This document shows, in pieces, positions 1 through 7,688 of a stretch of 9,523 nt of DNA (position 1 is its first letter; each line of letters opens with the position of its first letter). A program made the translations under genes and the position numbers. This DNA comes from Deltaproteobacteria bacterium (GTDB taxonomy: Bacteria; Myxococcota; Myxococcia; Myxococcales; 40CM-4-68-19), in NCBI GenBank assembly GCA_005879505.1, contig VBKQ01000122.1, positions 1 to 9,523 of the forward strand, read 5' to 3'. The notes beneath the pieces were generated by a model that was not told the origin of the DNA, searched no databases, and saw only the letters and a list, made by a program, of their open reading frames with translations.

Positions 1-1
1 C

Positions 2-496
2 GACGGCGACGGAATTCCGGACGATGACGACGCTTGTCCCGATCAGCCGGGAATCGCCGGGAACCACGGCTGCCCGCAGGGGATCCGGCAGCGCGTGGTC
101 GTCTCCGCCACCTCGCTGGAGATCCTCGACCAGGTCCACTTCGCCACCGGACTGGCGCGCATCGAGAACAAGTCGTGGTGGCTGCTCGATCAGGTGGCCG
201 CCGTCCTCAAGAGCCATCCCGATCTGCTGCTCGTCGAGGTGGAAGGGCACACGGACGACCGCGGACCATCCTCGTTCAACATCCTGCTCTCGGAGGCCCG
301 CGCCAAGGCGGTGGCCGACTACCTCGCCGGACGAGGAGTCGCCCGCGAGCGCTTGGTGCCGCGCGGCTTCGGACCGACGCGGCCGGTCGCCAGCAACGGG
401 ACCGTCGAAGGCCGGGCGGCGAACCGGCGCGTCGCGTTCACGGTGGTCAAGACGCGGGCGCGCGTGCTCGAAGCGGAGAAGCCACCGGAGTCGTGA
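2..496 (+). CDS. OmpA-family outer-membrane protein, C-terminal part (5' end outside window)
   Basis: The open frame runs from the window edge to TGA at 494-496, giving 164 visible residues. The first ~25 (DGDGIPDDDDACPDQPG, then a GCP) look like a thrombospondin type 3-like calcium-binding repeat, which in this family often links a beta-barrel or other N-terminal part to the OmpA domain. From about residue 38 follows a full OmpA C-terminal domain: VEGHTDDRG, then NILLSEARAKAV, which fits the family's peptidoglycan-binding pattern N-x2-L-S-x2-R-A-x2-V, then GFGPTRP and GRAANRRVAF near the end. Family knowledge says this domain binds peptidoglycan non-covalently in the periplasm and tethers the outer membrane to it. 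The N-terminal part is unseen, so porin, lipoprotein or adhesin forms are all possible. An internal GTG at 95 would cut off the repeat and is not a likely start. The stop lies 6 bp from the convergent ychF stop. Confidence 0.93.
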   Translation, partial: DGDGIPDDDDACPDQPGIAGNHGCPQGIRQRVVVSATSLEILDQVHFATGLARIENKSWWLLDQVAAVLKSHPDLLLVEVEGHTDDRGPSSFNILLSEARAKAVADYLAGRGVARERLVPRGFGPTRPVASNGTVEGRAANRRVAFTVVKTRARVLEAEKPPES

Positions 497-502
497 AGCA
501 CG

Positions 503-1612
<1,110 letters not shown>

Positions 1613-1681
1613 GGGGCGTGCGATCTACACCAACTCGGGGCGGGCCACAGCTTTTCCCGGCCGCGCTCGGTAACGTTCCGC

Positions 1682-1701
1682 GACGCCACCTTCGTGGCGT
1701 C
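1682..1701. other. Perfect 8-bp stem hairpin in the ychF/DUF2891 divergent spacer
   Basis: GACGCCAC at 1682-1689 and GTGGCGTC at 1694-1701 are exact inverted repeats around a CTTC loop. The structure ends 26 bp before the ATG of the DUF2891 gene and lies inside the 115-bp spacer between two divergent genes, where promoters for both must sit. No T-run follows on either strand, so it is not a typical intrinsic terminator. It could be an operator or a leader hairpin. I could not identify convincing -35/-10 boxes around it. Confidence 0.4.
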
Positions 1702-1727
1702 CGCAGTGCTGGGAGTAGACTGCGTGG

Positions 1728-2753
1728 ATGGTACATCTCCTCGCGGTTGCGCTGTCGCTCGACGCAGGCGCCGCTTCGCACTTTGCCCGGCTCGCGCTCA
1801 AGTGCGCGCGCCAGGAGTATCCGAACAAGCTCGAGCACGTGATGAACGGCGCGCACGAGGTGCTCTCGCCCCGCGCGCTTCATCCAGCGTTCTACGGCTG
1901 CTTCGACTGGCATTCGACCGTGCACGGCCACTGGATGCTCGCGCGCCTCCTGCGGCAGTTCCCGCAGCTTCCGGAGGCGGCGGAGATCCATGCGTTGCTA
2001 GACGAGCACCTCGCGCCGCAACCCATCGCGGTGGAGGTGGAGTATTTCGGCCAGCCGAACCGCAAGAGCTTCGAGCGGACCTACGGATGGGCGTGGCTGC
2101 TGAAGCTCGAGGCCGAGCTGCGCGCCTGGGATTCGCCCGAAGCGCGCCGCTGGGCGGACGCGCTGCAGCCGCTCGCCGACACCGTGACGCGCGCGTTCCT
2201 CGATTTCCTGCCGCGCCAGACGTATCCCATCCGCACAGGCGTGCACCCGAACACGGCGTTCGGGCTCTCGCTGGCGCTGGACTACGCGCAGGCCGTCCAC
2301 GACGACAAGCTCGGTGCCCTCATCGTCGAGCGAGCGCGGACCTACTTCGGGAAGGACAGGGAGGCGCCGCTGAAGTGGGAGCCCGGCGGCGAGGACTTCC
2401 TCTCGCCTTCGCTGGAGGAAGTGGCGCTGATGGCGCGCGTTCTCTCGCCGCGCGAGTTTCGCGGTTGGGTGAAAGCGTTCCTGCCGGCGCCGAGACTGAC
2501 GCCGGCGATCGTATCCGACCGCACGGACCCGAAGATCGTCCATCTCGATGGCCTCAATCTGTCGCGCGCCCGCTGCTTGTATGCGCTCGCAGCTGCTCTG
2601 CGCCGTCCAGCGCTGGCGCAGCTCGCAGACACCCACGCCCAGGCATCGCTGCCGTTCATCGCCAGCGGCAGCTACGAGGGGGAGCACTGGCTGGGCACGT
2701 TTGCCGTGCAGATGCTCGATGCGCGTGAGCCGGGCGCACAGCTCAACCGTTGA
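1728..2753 (+). CDS. DUF2891 family protein
   Basis: This 341-residue protein is recognised as a DUF2891 member from several conserved blocks: FARLALKCARQEYPNKLEHV (19-38), LHPAFYGCFDWHSTVHGHW (51-69), FERTYGWAWLLKLEAEL (115-131), GVHPNTAFGLSLALDYA (171-187) and GSYEGEHWLGTFA (314-326). The density of conserved Trp, His, Tyr and acidic residues suggests an enzyme with a helical fold, but no activity is established that I can cite. Length fits the family. ATG 1728 is preceded by GGGAG at 1711-1715, a somewhat distant ribosome site. Residues 1-16 are hydrophobic (LLAVALSLDAGAA) but lack basic residues, so a signal peptide is doubtful. The gene is monocistronic, divergent from ychF and tail-to-tail with the small CDS at 2771-2995. 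Confidence 0.88.
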   Translation: MVHLLAVALSLDAGAASHFARLALKCARQEYPNKLEHVMNGAHEVLSPRALHPAFYGCFDWHSTVHGHWMLARLLRQFPQLPEAAEIHALLDEHLAPQPIAVEVEYFGQPNRKSFERTYGWAWLLKLEAELRAWDSPEARRWADALQPLADTVTRAFLDFLPRQTYPIRTGVHPNTAFGLSLALDYAQAVHDDKLGALIVERARTYFGKDREAPLKWEPGGEDFLSPSLEEVALMARVLSPREFRGWVKAFLPAPRLTPAIVSDRTDPKIVHLDGLNLSRARCLYALAAALRRPALAQLADTHAQASLPFIASGSYEGEHWLGTFAVQMLDAREPGAQLNR

Positions 2754-2770
2754 CGATCTCGCTGGACGGT

Positions 2771-2995
2771 TCAGCGGGATGCGGTACGCGCGTGCTTCGA
2801 CCGGCCGCGCGCGATTTCCGCGACCCGATGGTATGCGCGCTGAAGGAACGCGACCTCCGCAGCTCGTACATCTCGGTCTGCGGGACCGAAGTACTCTTCA
2901 TGCGGGTGCCCGCATTTCGGACACTCGACCCAGATCACAGCCGGCTTATAGGCGAGGCAGAATTTCGGCCTGGCTTTGAATACATACGGGCGCAT
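2771..2995 (-). CDS. Small Cys/His-rich hypothetical protein (possible zinc-binding)
   Basis: ATG at 2993-2995 opens a 74-residue frame ending at TGA 2771-2773. Just upstream of the ATG on this strand is GAGGG with about 5 bases between, a good ribosome binding site, and this favours this start over the longer open frame that runs back through the tRNA gene. The sequence contains CPKCGHPHEEYFG (25-37), with Cys25, Cys28, His30 and His32 as possible metal ligands and Cys13 upstream. This resembles half of a zinc ribbon. The C-terminal half is basic and helical (RAAEVAFLQRAYHRVAEIARGRSKH). I do not recognise a family. It lies 129 bp downstream of tRNA-Gln on the same strand and could be co-transcribed with it. 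Whether it is a real gene rests on the motif and ribosome site. Confidence 0.55.
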   Translation of the reverse strand: MRPYVFKARPKFCLAYKPAVIWVECPKCGHPHEEYFGPADRDVRAAEVAFLQRAYHRVAEIARGRSKHARTASR

Positions 2996-3124
2996 GACGC
3001 CCTCTGCTGCTCCCGGGTCCACGGCGCGGCCGCGCAGTGCGACTACGACGGACCCGGTCGGTCGAGACTGAGCACGTGGGAATGAGAGCGTCAATACGTG
3101 GTCCACGGCATGCGCGTAAAACAG

Positions 3125-3195
3125 TTGGGGCGGATGGATTCGAACCATCATAGCGGGATTCAAAGTCCCGCGTCCTGCCTTTAGACGACGCCCCA
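3125..3195 (-). tRNA. tRNA-Gln (anticodon TTG)
   Basis: Read on the minus strand, this folds into a complete 71-nt cloverleaf. The acceptor stem TGGGGCG pairs with CGCCCCA, followed by discriminator A. The D arm is GTC/GAC with GG in its loop. The anticodon stem CGGGA/TCCCG encloses loop CTTTGAA, with anticodon TTG at plus-strand 3161-3163. The variable region is 4 nt, and the T arm is GATGG/CCATC around TTCGAAT. The weak U1-A72 acceptor pair and the UUG anticodon are typical of bacterial tRNA-Gln. The CCA end is not encoded (ACTG follows), so it must be added enzymatically. TTTT lies just downstream, but without a hairpin. Confidence 0.96.
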
Positions 3196-3205
3196 GTCGC
3201 CCCTC

Positions 3206-3235
3206 GTTGTAGCGCGGGCGCGGCGATGGCGACAA
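3206..3235 (-). promoter_or_regulatory. Probable sigma70-type promoter of tRNA-Gln
   Basis: On the minus strand, TTGTCG (3235-3230) and TACAAC (3211-3206) are spaced by 18 bp. Each matches 4 of 6 consensus bases. The -10 box lies 10 bp upstream of the mature tRNA 5' end, so initiation would fall within a few bases of the tRNA, a normal arrangement for a stable RNA gene. The -35 box overlaps codons 2-4 of the longest version of the divergent TadE-like gene. This is assigned by eye from spacing and position. Confidence 0.5.
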
Positions 3236-4059
3236 CGGATCTCGCCGGGCGCCGCTTGACGGATGGGATCGCCGGCAATGGCGAGGCAGCATGGATCCCC
3301 ATGCTGCGAGGCGAAGACGGACAGGCGGTGGTCGAGGCCGCCATCGTGCTTCCGGCGATGGTGTTCCTCCTGCTGCTCGCGCTGCAGCTGACGCAACTGC
3401 AGCAGGCGAGGATCCTCGCGGAATACGCCGCCTCCGCGGCCGCGCGCGCCGGCATCGTGATGGACGGCGATCCGGCCAGGATGAAGCAGGCCGCGACGCT
3501 CGCGGTCCTTTCCGGCAGTGACCCATTCGACGGGGTGTCCGCGATCGCCAGGACCCTTCTTCGTCTCCAAGCGGAGGATGCCGTCCTCAAGCCGTTCGGG
3601 CTCGAGCAAGTCCGTGTGTACGTACACAACCCGGTGGCGCCGGACTTCGCTCGGTGGGGAAGGCACCTGGACGGTCAGGAGATCGATTTCGACGACGTCC
3701 GTCCCGGCGCGACCGAGGCGACGCTGCTCTCCCTGCAGATCCGCTGGCTCTACGAGCTGAAGGTGCCGTTCGCGAACAGGATGATCCAGGCGATCTGGGT
3801 CGCCGCAAAAGGCGGACTGCTCCAATCCTGGAGGGGATGGGATCTCACCGGGCCACGCCTGGGCTCGCAGACCGGGCCGGACGCGATCGCCACGTCGCAT
3901 GCCCTTGCAGGCATCGCCGTCCCCGACGGCACTCCGGAGGGCATTCCCATCGCGGCGCTCGCCGCCGCCGCACGCGCCGGGCGCTACTACCTGCCCGTCC
4001 AGGCCTTCTACACCATGCGGATGCAGTCGAACCCCTACCGGAAGTGGGCACATCCGTGA
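3226..4059 (+). CDS. TadE-like pilus assembly / pseudopilin-like protein
   Basis: This is a 277-residue protein whose N-terminal region matches the TadE-like family. EDGQAVVEAAIVLP is followed by a hydrophobic helix (about 34-56) and a heptad-like LQLTQLQQARILAEYAASAAARAG. Gly32 followed by Glu37 (+5) mimics the cleavage and glutamate rule of Tad prepilins. The C-terminal YYLPVQAFYTMRMQSNPYRKW is a periplasmic beta-rich end of the kind seen in TadE proteins. TadE proteins are minor pseudopilins of the Flp/Tad pilus, processed by the TadV peptidase. The start is uncertain. ATG 3226 has no Shine-Dalgarno and overlaps the tRNA promoter. ATG 3301 (Met26) would give the short basic/acidic leader MLRGEDGQ usual for the family and may be the true start. 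This is the first gene of a five-gene operon; its stop overlaps the next start. Confidence 0.85.
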   Translation: MATTDLAGRRLTDGIAGNGEAAWIPMLRGEDGQAVVEAAIVLPAMVFLLLLALQLTQLQQARILAEYAASAAARAGIVMDGDPARMKQAATLAVLSGSDPFDGVSAIARTLLRLQAEDAVLKPFGLEQVRVYVHNPVAPDFARWGRHLDGQEIDFDDVRPGATEATLLSLQIRWLYELKVPFANRMIQAIWVAAKGGLLQSWRGWDLTGPRLGSQTGPDAIATSHALAGIAVPDGTPEGIPIAALAAAARAGRYYLPVQAFYTMRMQSNPYRKWAHP

Positions 4060-5660
4060 TCGGCGCGCTCCACCGGGTCCGCCGCTCCGAAGAAGGGCAG
4101 GCGCTGGTGCTGGCGGCGATCTTCGGGCTCGTGCTGATGCTCTGCGTGCTCGGGACCGTGAACCTCGGCCGCACGGTCTACCAGAAGGTGCAACTCCAGG
4201 CAGCGGCGGACGCGGCGGCCTACTCGCAGGCGGCGCTGGAGGCGCGGGTGATGAACTTCACCGCGTACACCAACCGCGCCATGGTCGTGCACTACGCATC
4301 GGTGATGGCGGCCACCAGCTATCTCACCTGGCTGCATTTCATCTGGGCGGGCCTCAAGCCTCTGCTCGAGGTCCTCGACACCCTGCCGTACATCGGACCG
4401 ATCGCGGCCGCGATCGAGAACGGTCTCGGCGCTCTGATGCGCATCCTCGACGCAGGCATCGCGGCGCTCTGCCCGGTGCTCTCCGCCGCGAACATGCTTC
4501 TTTACGGGCTGCAGGAAGGCGCGTGGCATTCGGTATGGCTGCGGCTGGGGAGACCGCTGCCGCCGGAGGCCCATTCCGGCGACTCGGCGGACCATCCCTA
4601 TCGGCCGATCTGGCCTTTGGTCCTGCCGTTGGCGAACCAGGCCGTCTTCGCGCAGGCGCGCGGCCATCTCGCGATGCCGCAGAACGCTGAGGAGTCGCTG
4701 CGGATCCTCACCAACTCGAGAAGCGCTCCCGTGCAGCAGGCGCGTCTGCACATGCTGGAGATCGCCAACTCCGCGCGGCAGCCCTGGGTCGCGTACGGCG
4801 ACCGGCACGACGACCCTGCGCTCTCCCCCATGGCGCGGCACTTCCGCTGGGGTTTCTCCATCGGCGTCGCCTCGCTGCACCTGGGCAGCGTCGGCCGGAC
4901 GGAGATGGGAGCCTACGCGCCCCGGACAGGCCTCCAGGGAGCACAGACCGCGCCGCCGCAGGTGTGGAGCGGGCAGCGGCTGCAGCTGGTAGCGAAGGCC
5001 TTCGGACTCACCAAGCGGCTCAACGTGCTCTCGCTGGTGGAGATGGACCAGCTCTACGCGCCGTTCCCGAAGTCCGAGCACCAGTACTATCTGCTCTTCT
5101 CCGTCCCGGGCTGGCTGCGGCGGATCTTCCCGGGCGTCGGTCACGCCCGCGACGCGATGAGCGAAGCTCTGCGGAGATATGCGCCTTCGCCCGACCAGCG
5201 CATGTTCTGGATGTCGCCGTACGTGTACTTCGCGCCGCAAGCGAGCGCGCGCCCGGGCCGCGGTCCCACGGCGCAGCTGGGCAATTTCGCACAACCGGAC
5301 GTGGTCATCGGCCTCTCCCTCGAGGCTGCCGACTCCGATGCGGAGGGTAGGGAGACCGACCGGCGCCGCTTCTCCTGGAACGGCCGCGGAGCCGGCACGG
5401 CATCAGTCGACTTCCGCTCCACGAACGCCGACGCGCCGTGGATTCCCGGCCTTCCGCGTTCGCTGCAGCCGCTGCGACACGGCTTGAACGCGTTCGCCGC
5501 AGCGCAGGCCTACTACCATCGGCCCGGCGATTGGAAGGAGATGCCCAACTTCTTCAACCCGCTCTGGGGCGCGCGGTTGATGCCCATGCTCGAGTCCAAC
5601 GTGGCTGCGAAGATCGGGCTCACCAGCGTGCCGGGACTGCGGCAGCTCCTGCTCCACTGA
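4056..5660 (+). CDS. TadG-like protein (Tad/Flp pilus-associated, N-terminal Tad domain)
   Basis: The frame is open from 3654, but the natural start is GTG 4056, which overlaps the upstream TGA (GTGA), giving 534 residues. The N-terminus reads SEEGQALVLAAIFGLVLMLC, a single membrane helix (15-36), then NLGRTVYQKVQLQAAADAAAYSQA (36-59). That order, helix then R-x-x-LQ-x-AADAAA, is the hallmark of the TadE/G-like 'Tad' domain. Position +5 after Gly14 is Leu19 rather than Glu, so classical prepilin processing is doubtful and it may stay as an uncleaved membrane anchor. A second, amphipathic stretch rich in Leu/Ala/Ile lies at about 78-150. The rest is a large extracytoplasmic region without a motif I recognise. 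TadG proteins sit in the inner membrane or periplasm and support pilus assembly or adhesion. Translation is probably coupled to the TadE-like gene. Confidence 0.82.
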   Translation: MIGALHRVRRSEEGQALVLAAIFGLVLMLCVLGTVNLGRTVYQKVQLQAAADAAAYSQAALEARVMNFTAYTNRAMVVHYASVMAATSYLTWLHFIWAGLKPLLEVLDTLPYIGPIAAAIENGLGALMRILDAGIAALCPVLSAANMLLYGLQEGAWHSVWLRLGRPLPPEAHSGDSADHPYRPIWPLVLPLANQAVFAQARGHLAMPQNAEESLRILTNSRSAPVQQARLHMLEIANSARQPWVAYGDRHDDPALSPMARHFRWGFSIGVASLHLGSVGRTEMGAYAPRTGLQGAQTAPPQVWSGQRLQLVAKAFGLTKRLNVLSLVEMDQLYAPFPKSEHQYYLLFSVPGWLRRIFPGVGHARDAMSEALRRYAPSPDQRMFWMSPYVYFAPQASARPGRGPTAQLGNFAQPDVVIGLSLEAADSDAEGRETDRRRFSWNGRGAGTASVDFRSTNADAPWIPGLPRSLQPLRHGLNAFAAAQAYYHRPGDWKEMPNFFNPLWGARLMPMLESNVAAKIGLTSVPGLRQLLLH

Positions 5661-5661
5661 C

Positions 5662-6963
5662 ATGCCGCGGCTGCACACCGAGGACCAGGGCAGTGCGTTG
5701 ACGGAAGCGGCGATCGTCCTTCCTTGCCTGGTACTCGCCATCTGCTGGTCGGCCGCGCTTACCGACGTCTTGATCCTGAAGTGCAAGGCCGCTGAGGCGC
5801 TGCGGTACGCGCTCTGGGAGAACACCGTCTTCAAGCCGCCGGCGCGGGTCGATGCGGAAGTCCGCAGCCGCTTCGCGGACCTTCGTTCGCCGAGGCAGAT
5901 CCGGATGCAGAGCACCGGCCTGCTCATGTATCCGCTCACGCGCAACCTCACCTGGCGCGCCGAGGTGGACTCGACCACCGCCGAGGTCTCGTTGGGCGGG
6001 TCCTCGCGGTTGGAGAAGACCGGGGCTCCATGGGACCGGTTTCTCGACGCGGTCGCCGGGTCGCTTTCCCGATCCGTCGATCCCGCGACCGCGGCCATGC
6101 GCTTCAACTCTCGGGGCATGGCCATCGCCCGGGTGGCTCTGGTGCATGCACGCCATGACGCGCGGTCACCGATACTGCAGGGCGGCGACCTGCCCGGACT
6201 GCGCGGCGGAGGCGACCAGGGCCACGGACGCGCCCTCGGGGACTTCCATCTGCAGGCGCCGCCGCCTTCGCAGCGGCCGATGCAACTCGTGTTCGACACC
6301 TGGAAGGCTTGGCCCAAGCCAACGGTGTACACGCTGACCGGTGCCGGCGCCGACGTGGGCACGCCGCCGTCGCGCACGTATCCGGAAGTGGAGAAGCAGG
6401 TCAGCGCGCAGGTGGACCGCATCGCGTTCTTTGGCGTCGAAGGCATCGCCGGTTTTCGCGATCTGCGCGACTTCGTGGGCCGCGCGATGCGCTCCGGCGT
6501 GAGCAGGACGCTCGCAGGCGGCACTTTGCCCGACATCTTCTCGATCGGCCGCATGGACGACCTCGCGACCAACCGCGGCCCGATCACCATCCTGCCGCCT
6601 GAAAGGGCGGTGGAGAGCTGGGTGCCGCACGAATGCGAGATCGCCGGTGCCCTGGTCCCTTGTCCGACGCAGCGGGCAGGCGACGTGACCACGTCCGGCA
6701 CCGCGCCGCGCTACCTCGATGGAGAGCATAGCATCGGCGAGCGCGTCGACCGCACGCGCTACACGGTGCCGTACCGGATTCAATCGACGTACTGGCGGAG
6801 GTACGGCGGGATGGATCGGGAGCTGGACTCGGCGGAGCTTGCGCCGGTGGACCCGCGGCTTGCGGCCGGAAACGGATACGTGAAGACCTACCGATGCCGC
6901 GGGCACTTCTTCGCCGGGTCCACGAAAGCGCAGGTGGCGAACAGCTACCGAGGCTGCCGATGA
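5662..6963 (+). CDS. Large TadE-like pseudopilin-like protein
   Basis: This 433-residue protein starts 1 bp after the TadG-like stop. The short leader MPRLHTEDQG precedes SALTEAAIVLPCLVLAICWS, a hydrophobic helix with Glu15 at +5 from Gly10, again the Tad prepilin layout. It is followed by LKCKAAEALRYALWE, equivalent to the helical tail of TadE proteins. The roughly 380-residue remainder is much longer than in ordinary TadE (~150-200) and should be exported. It contains no domain I recognise. It ends with several cysteines (YRCRGHFF... and a final GCR), which could form a disulfide in the periplasm. No Shine-Dalgarno is clear, so coupling to the upstream gene is likely. Its TGA overlaps the next ATG (ATGA). 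Confidence 0.78.
   Translation: MPRLHTEDQGSALTEAAIVLPCLVLAICWSAALTDVLILKCKAAEALRYALWENTVFKPPARVDAEVRSRFADLRSPRQIRMQSTGLLMYPLTRNLTWRAEVDSTTAEVSLGGSSRLEKTGAPWDRFLDAVAGSLSRSVDPATAAMRFNSRGMAIARVALVHARHDARSPILQGGDLPGLRGGGDQGHGRALGDFHLQAPPPSQRPMQLVFDTWKAWPKPTVYTLTGAGADVGTPPSRTYPEVEKQVSAQVDRIAFFGVEGIAGFRDLRDFVGRAMRSGVSRTLAGGTLPDIFSIGRMDDLATNRGPITILPPERAVESWVPHECEIAGALVPCPTQRAGDVTTSGTAPRYLDGEHSIGERVDRTRYTVPYRIQSTYWRRYGGMDRELDSAELAPVDPRLAAGNGYVKTYRCRGHFFAGSTKAQVANSYRGCR
6950..6953 (+). promoter_or_regulatory. Ribosome binding site deciding the start of the secreted two-repeat protein
   Basis: GAGG at 6950-6953 lies 6 bp before ATG 6960. It supports ATG 6960 over the upstream in-frame ATG at 6894, which would put 22 extra residues before the signal peptide. 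Confidence 0.6.
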
Positions 6964-7688
6964 ACGCCCTCCGGTTTTCGCTCGGTATCGCCTCCGCGGG
7001 CGCCGTTCTGTTGGGCGGCACCTGGGCCAGCGGCGCGTTCGCCGAGCTTGCGCCGGGCCCGCAGACACGCCTCGGCGGCGAGCCGCGGTATCCGAGCAGC
7101 GCCGGCGAGCTCCGGCTCGGGAGCTCCCTCGAAGTCAACGGACAGCCAATGGAGCTGGCGCTGTTCTACACGCCGGATCCGCCGGCGCGCGTGATCCGCT
7201 TCTACGCCGATGCCTTTCGCGTCCGGGGCTTGACGCCGCTCATCTCGCCTGAGCCGGCGCTCGCACACGTGGCCGCCTTCGATCCGGACAACGGACTGCA
7301 GAGGTTCATCAACGCCGTCGCGCAGCCGGACGGGCAAACGCTGGTGATGGTGGGTGCAACGAATCCGCGCAAGCCCCCGGGCGTGCTGCCGACGGCAGAG
7401 GGCGCGTCCTTTCCCGTTCCGCCCGGACATCGTGCGTATCTCGGATTTCGAGGGGTTGATCCGGGTAGCAGGAGCGAGAGCGCGCAATTCGTCAGCGCCC
7501 TGGCCCCGCGCGAGGTGGCGAGCTTCTACCGCGTGGCGCTCGGCGCGCAAGGCTTTACCGAGCACGCCGGCGCGGAGGGTCTGTTGACGTTCACGAAGCC
7601 GGGGATGACGGTCAGCATCGCGCTGCAGAAGCTCGACGAGCGATCCGGCGCCGCGGTCTTCGTCACTCGCAGGGAAGGGGACTTCTGA
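6960..7688 (+). CDS. Secreted protein with two related repeats, encoded within the Tad-like operon
   Basis: ATG 6960 overlaps the preceding TGA and has GAGG 6 bp upstream, giving 242 residues. Residues 1-28 are a Sec signal peptide: one Arg, a hydrophobic core (LGIASAGAVLLGG) and an AFA cleavage site before Glu29. The mature part holds two related units. Unit A (about 62-131) contains TPDPPARVIRFYADAFRVRGL, and unit B (about 172-236) contains SALAPREVASFYRVALGAQGF. Each has a helix with a P-x-x-V-x-x-FY core and a Gly turn, then two or three beta strands (ending LVMVG and AAVFVTR). This suggests an alpha/beta fold duplicated in tandem. I do not recognise the family. Its place between two pseudopilin-like genes suggests a periplasmic partner of that system. 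Confidence 0.75.
   Translation: MNALRFSLGIASAGAVLLGGTWASGAFAELAPGPQTRLGGEPRYPSSAGELRLGSSLEVNGQPMELALFYTPDPPARVIRFYADAFRVRGLTPLISPEPALAHVAAFDPDNGLQRFINAVAQPDGQTLVMVGATNPRKPPGVLPTAEGASFPVPPGHRAYLGFRGVDPGSRSESAQFVSALAPREVASFYRVALGAQGFTEHAGAEGLLTFTKPGMTVSIALQKLDERSGAAVFVTRREGDF
7674..7680 (+). promoter_or_regulatory. Strong ribosome binding site for the mini-prepilin gene
   Basis: A purine-rich run including AAGGGG ends 7 bp before ATG 7688. It is the clearest Shine-Dalgarno in the operon, and it supports the 66-residue gene being translated at high level even though its start overlaps the upstream stop (TGATG). Confidence 0.6.

Noticed and set aside
3125..3195. tRNA-Gln as integration site of a genomic island carrying the Tad-like operon
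   Set aside because: No second copy of the tRNA 3' end, no integrase and no composition change are visible, and the operon lies on the 5' side of the tRNA rather than the 3' side where islands usually insert.
2996..3526. N-terminal extension of the small Cys/His protein through the tRNA gene
   Set aside because: It would translate the tRNA and the antisense of the TadE-like gene. The ATG at 2995 has its own ribosome site.
3615..3628. 14-bp palindrome TGTGTACGTACACA in the TadE-like gene
   Set aside because: A palindrome of this length is expected about once by chance in a window of this size, and it lies inside coding sequence with no supporting context.
4035..6701. Long minus-strand open frames opposite the TadG-like and large TadE-like genes
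   Set aside because: Composition is Arg-rich and low in motif content. The plus-strand frames have membrane helices, family motifs and overlapping start/stop junctions.
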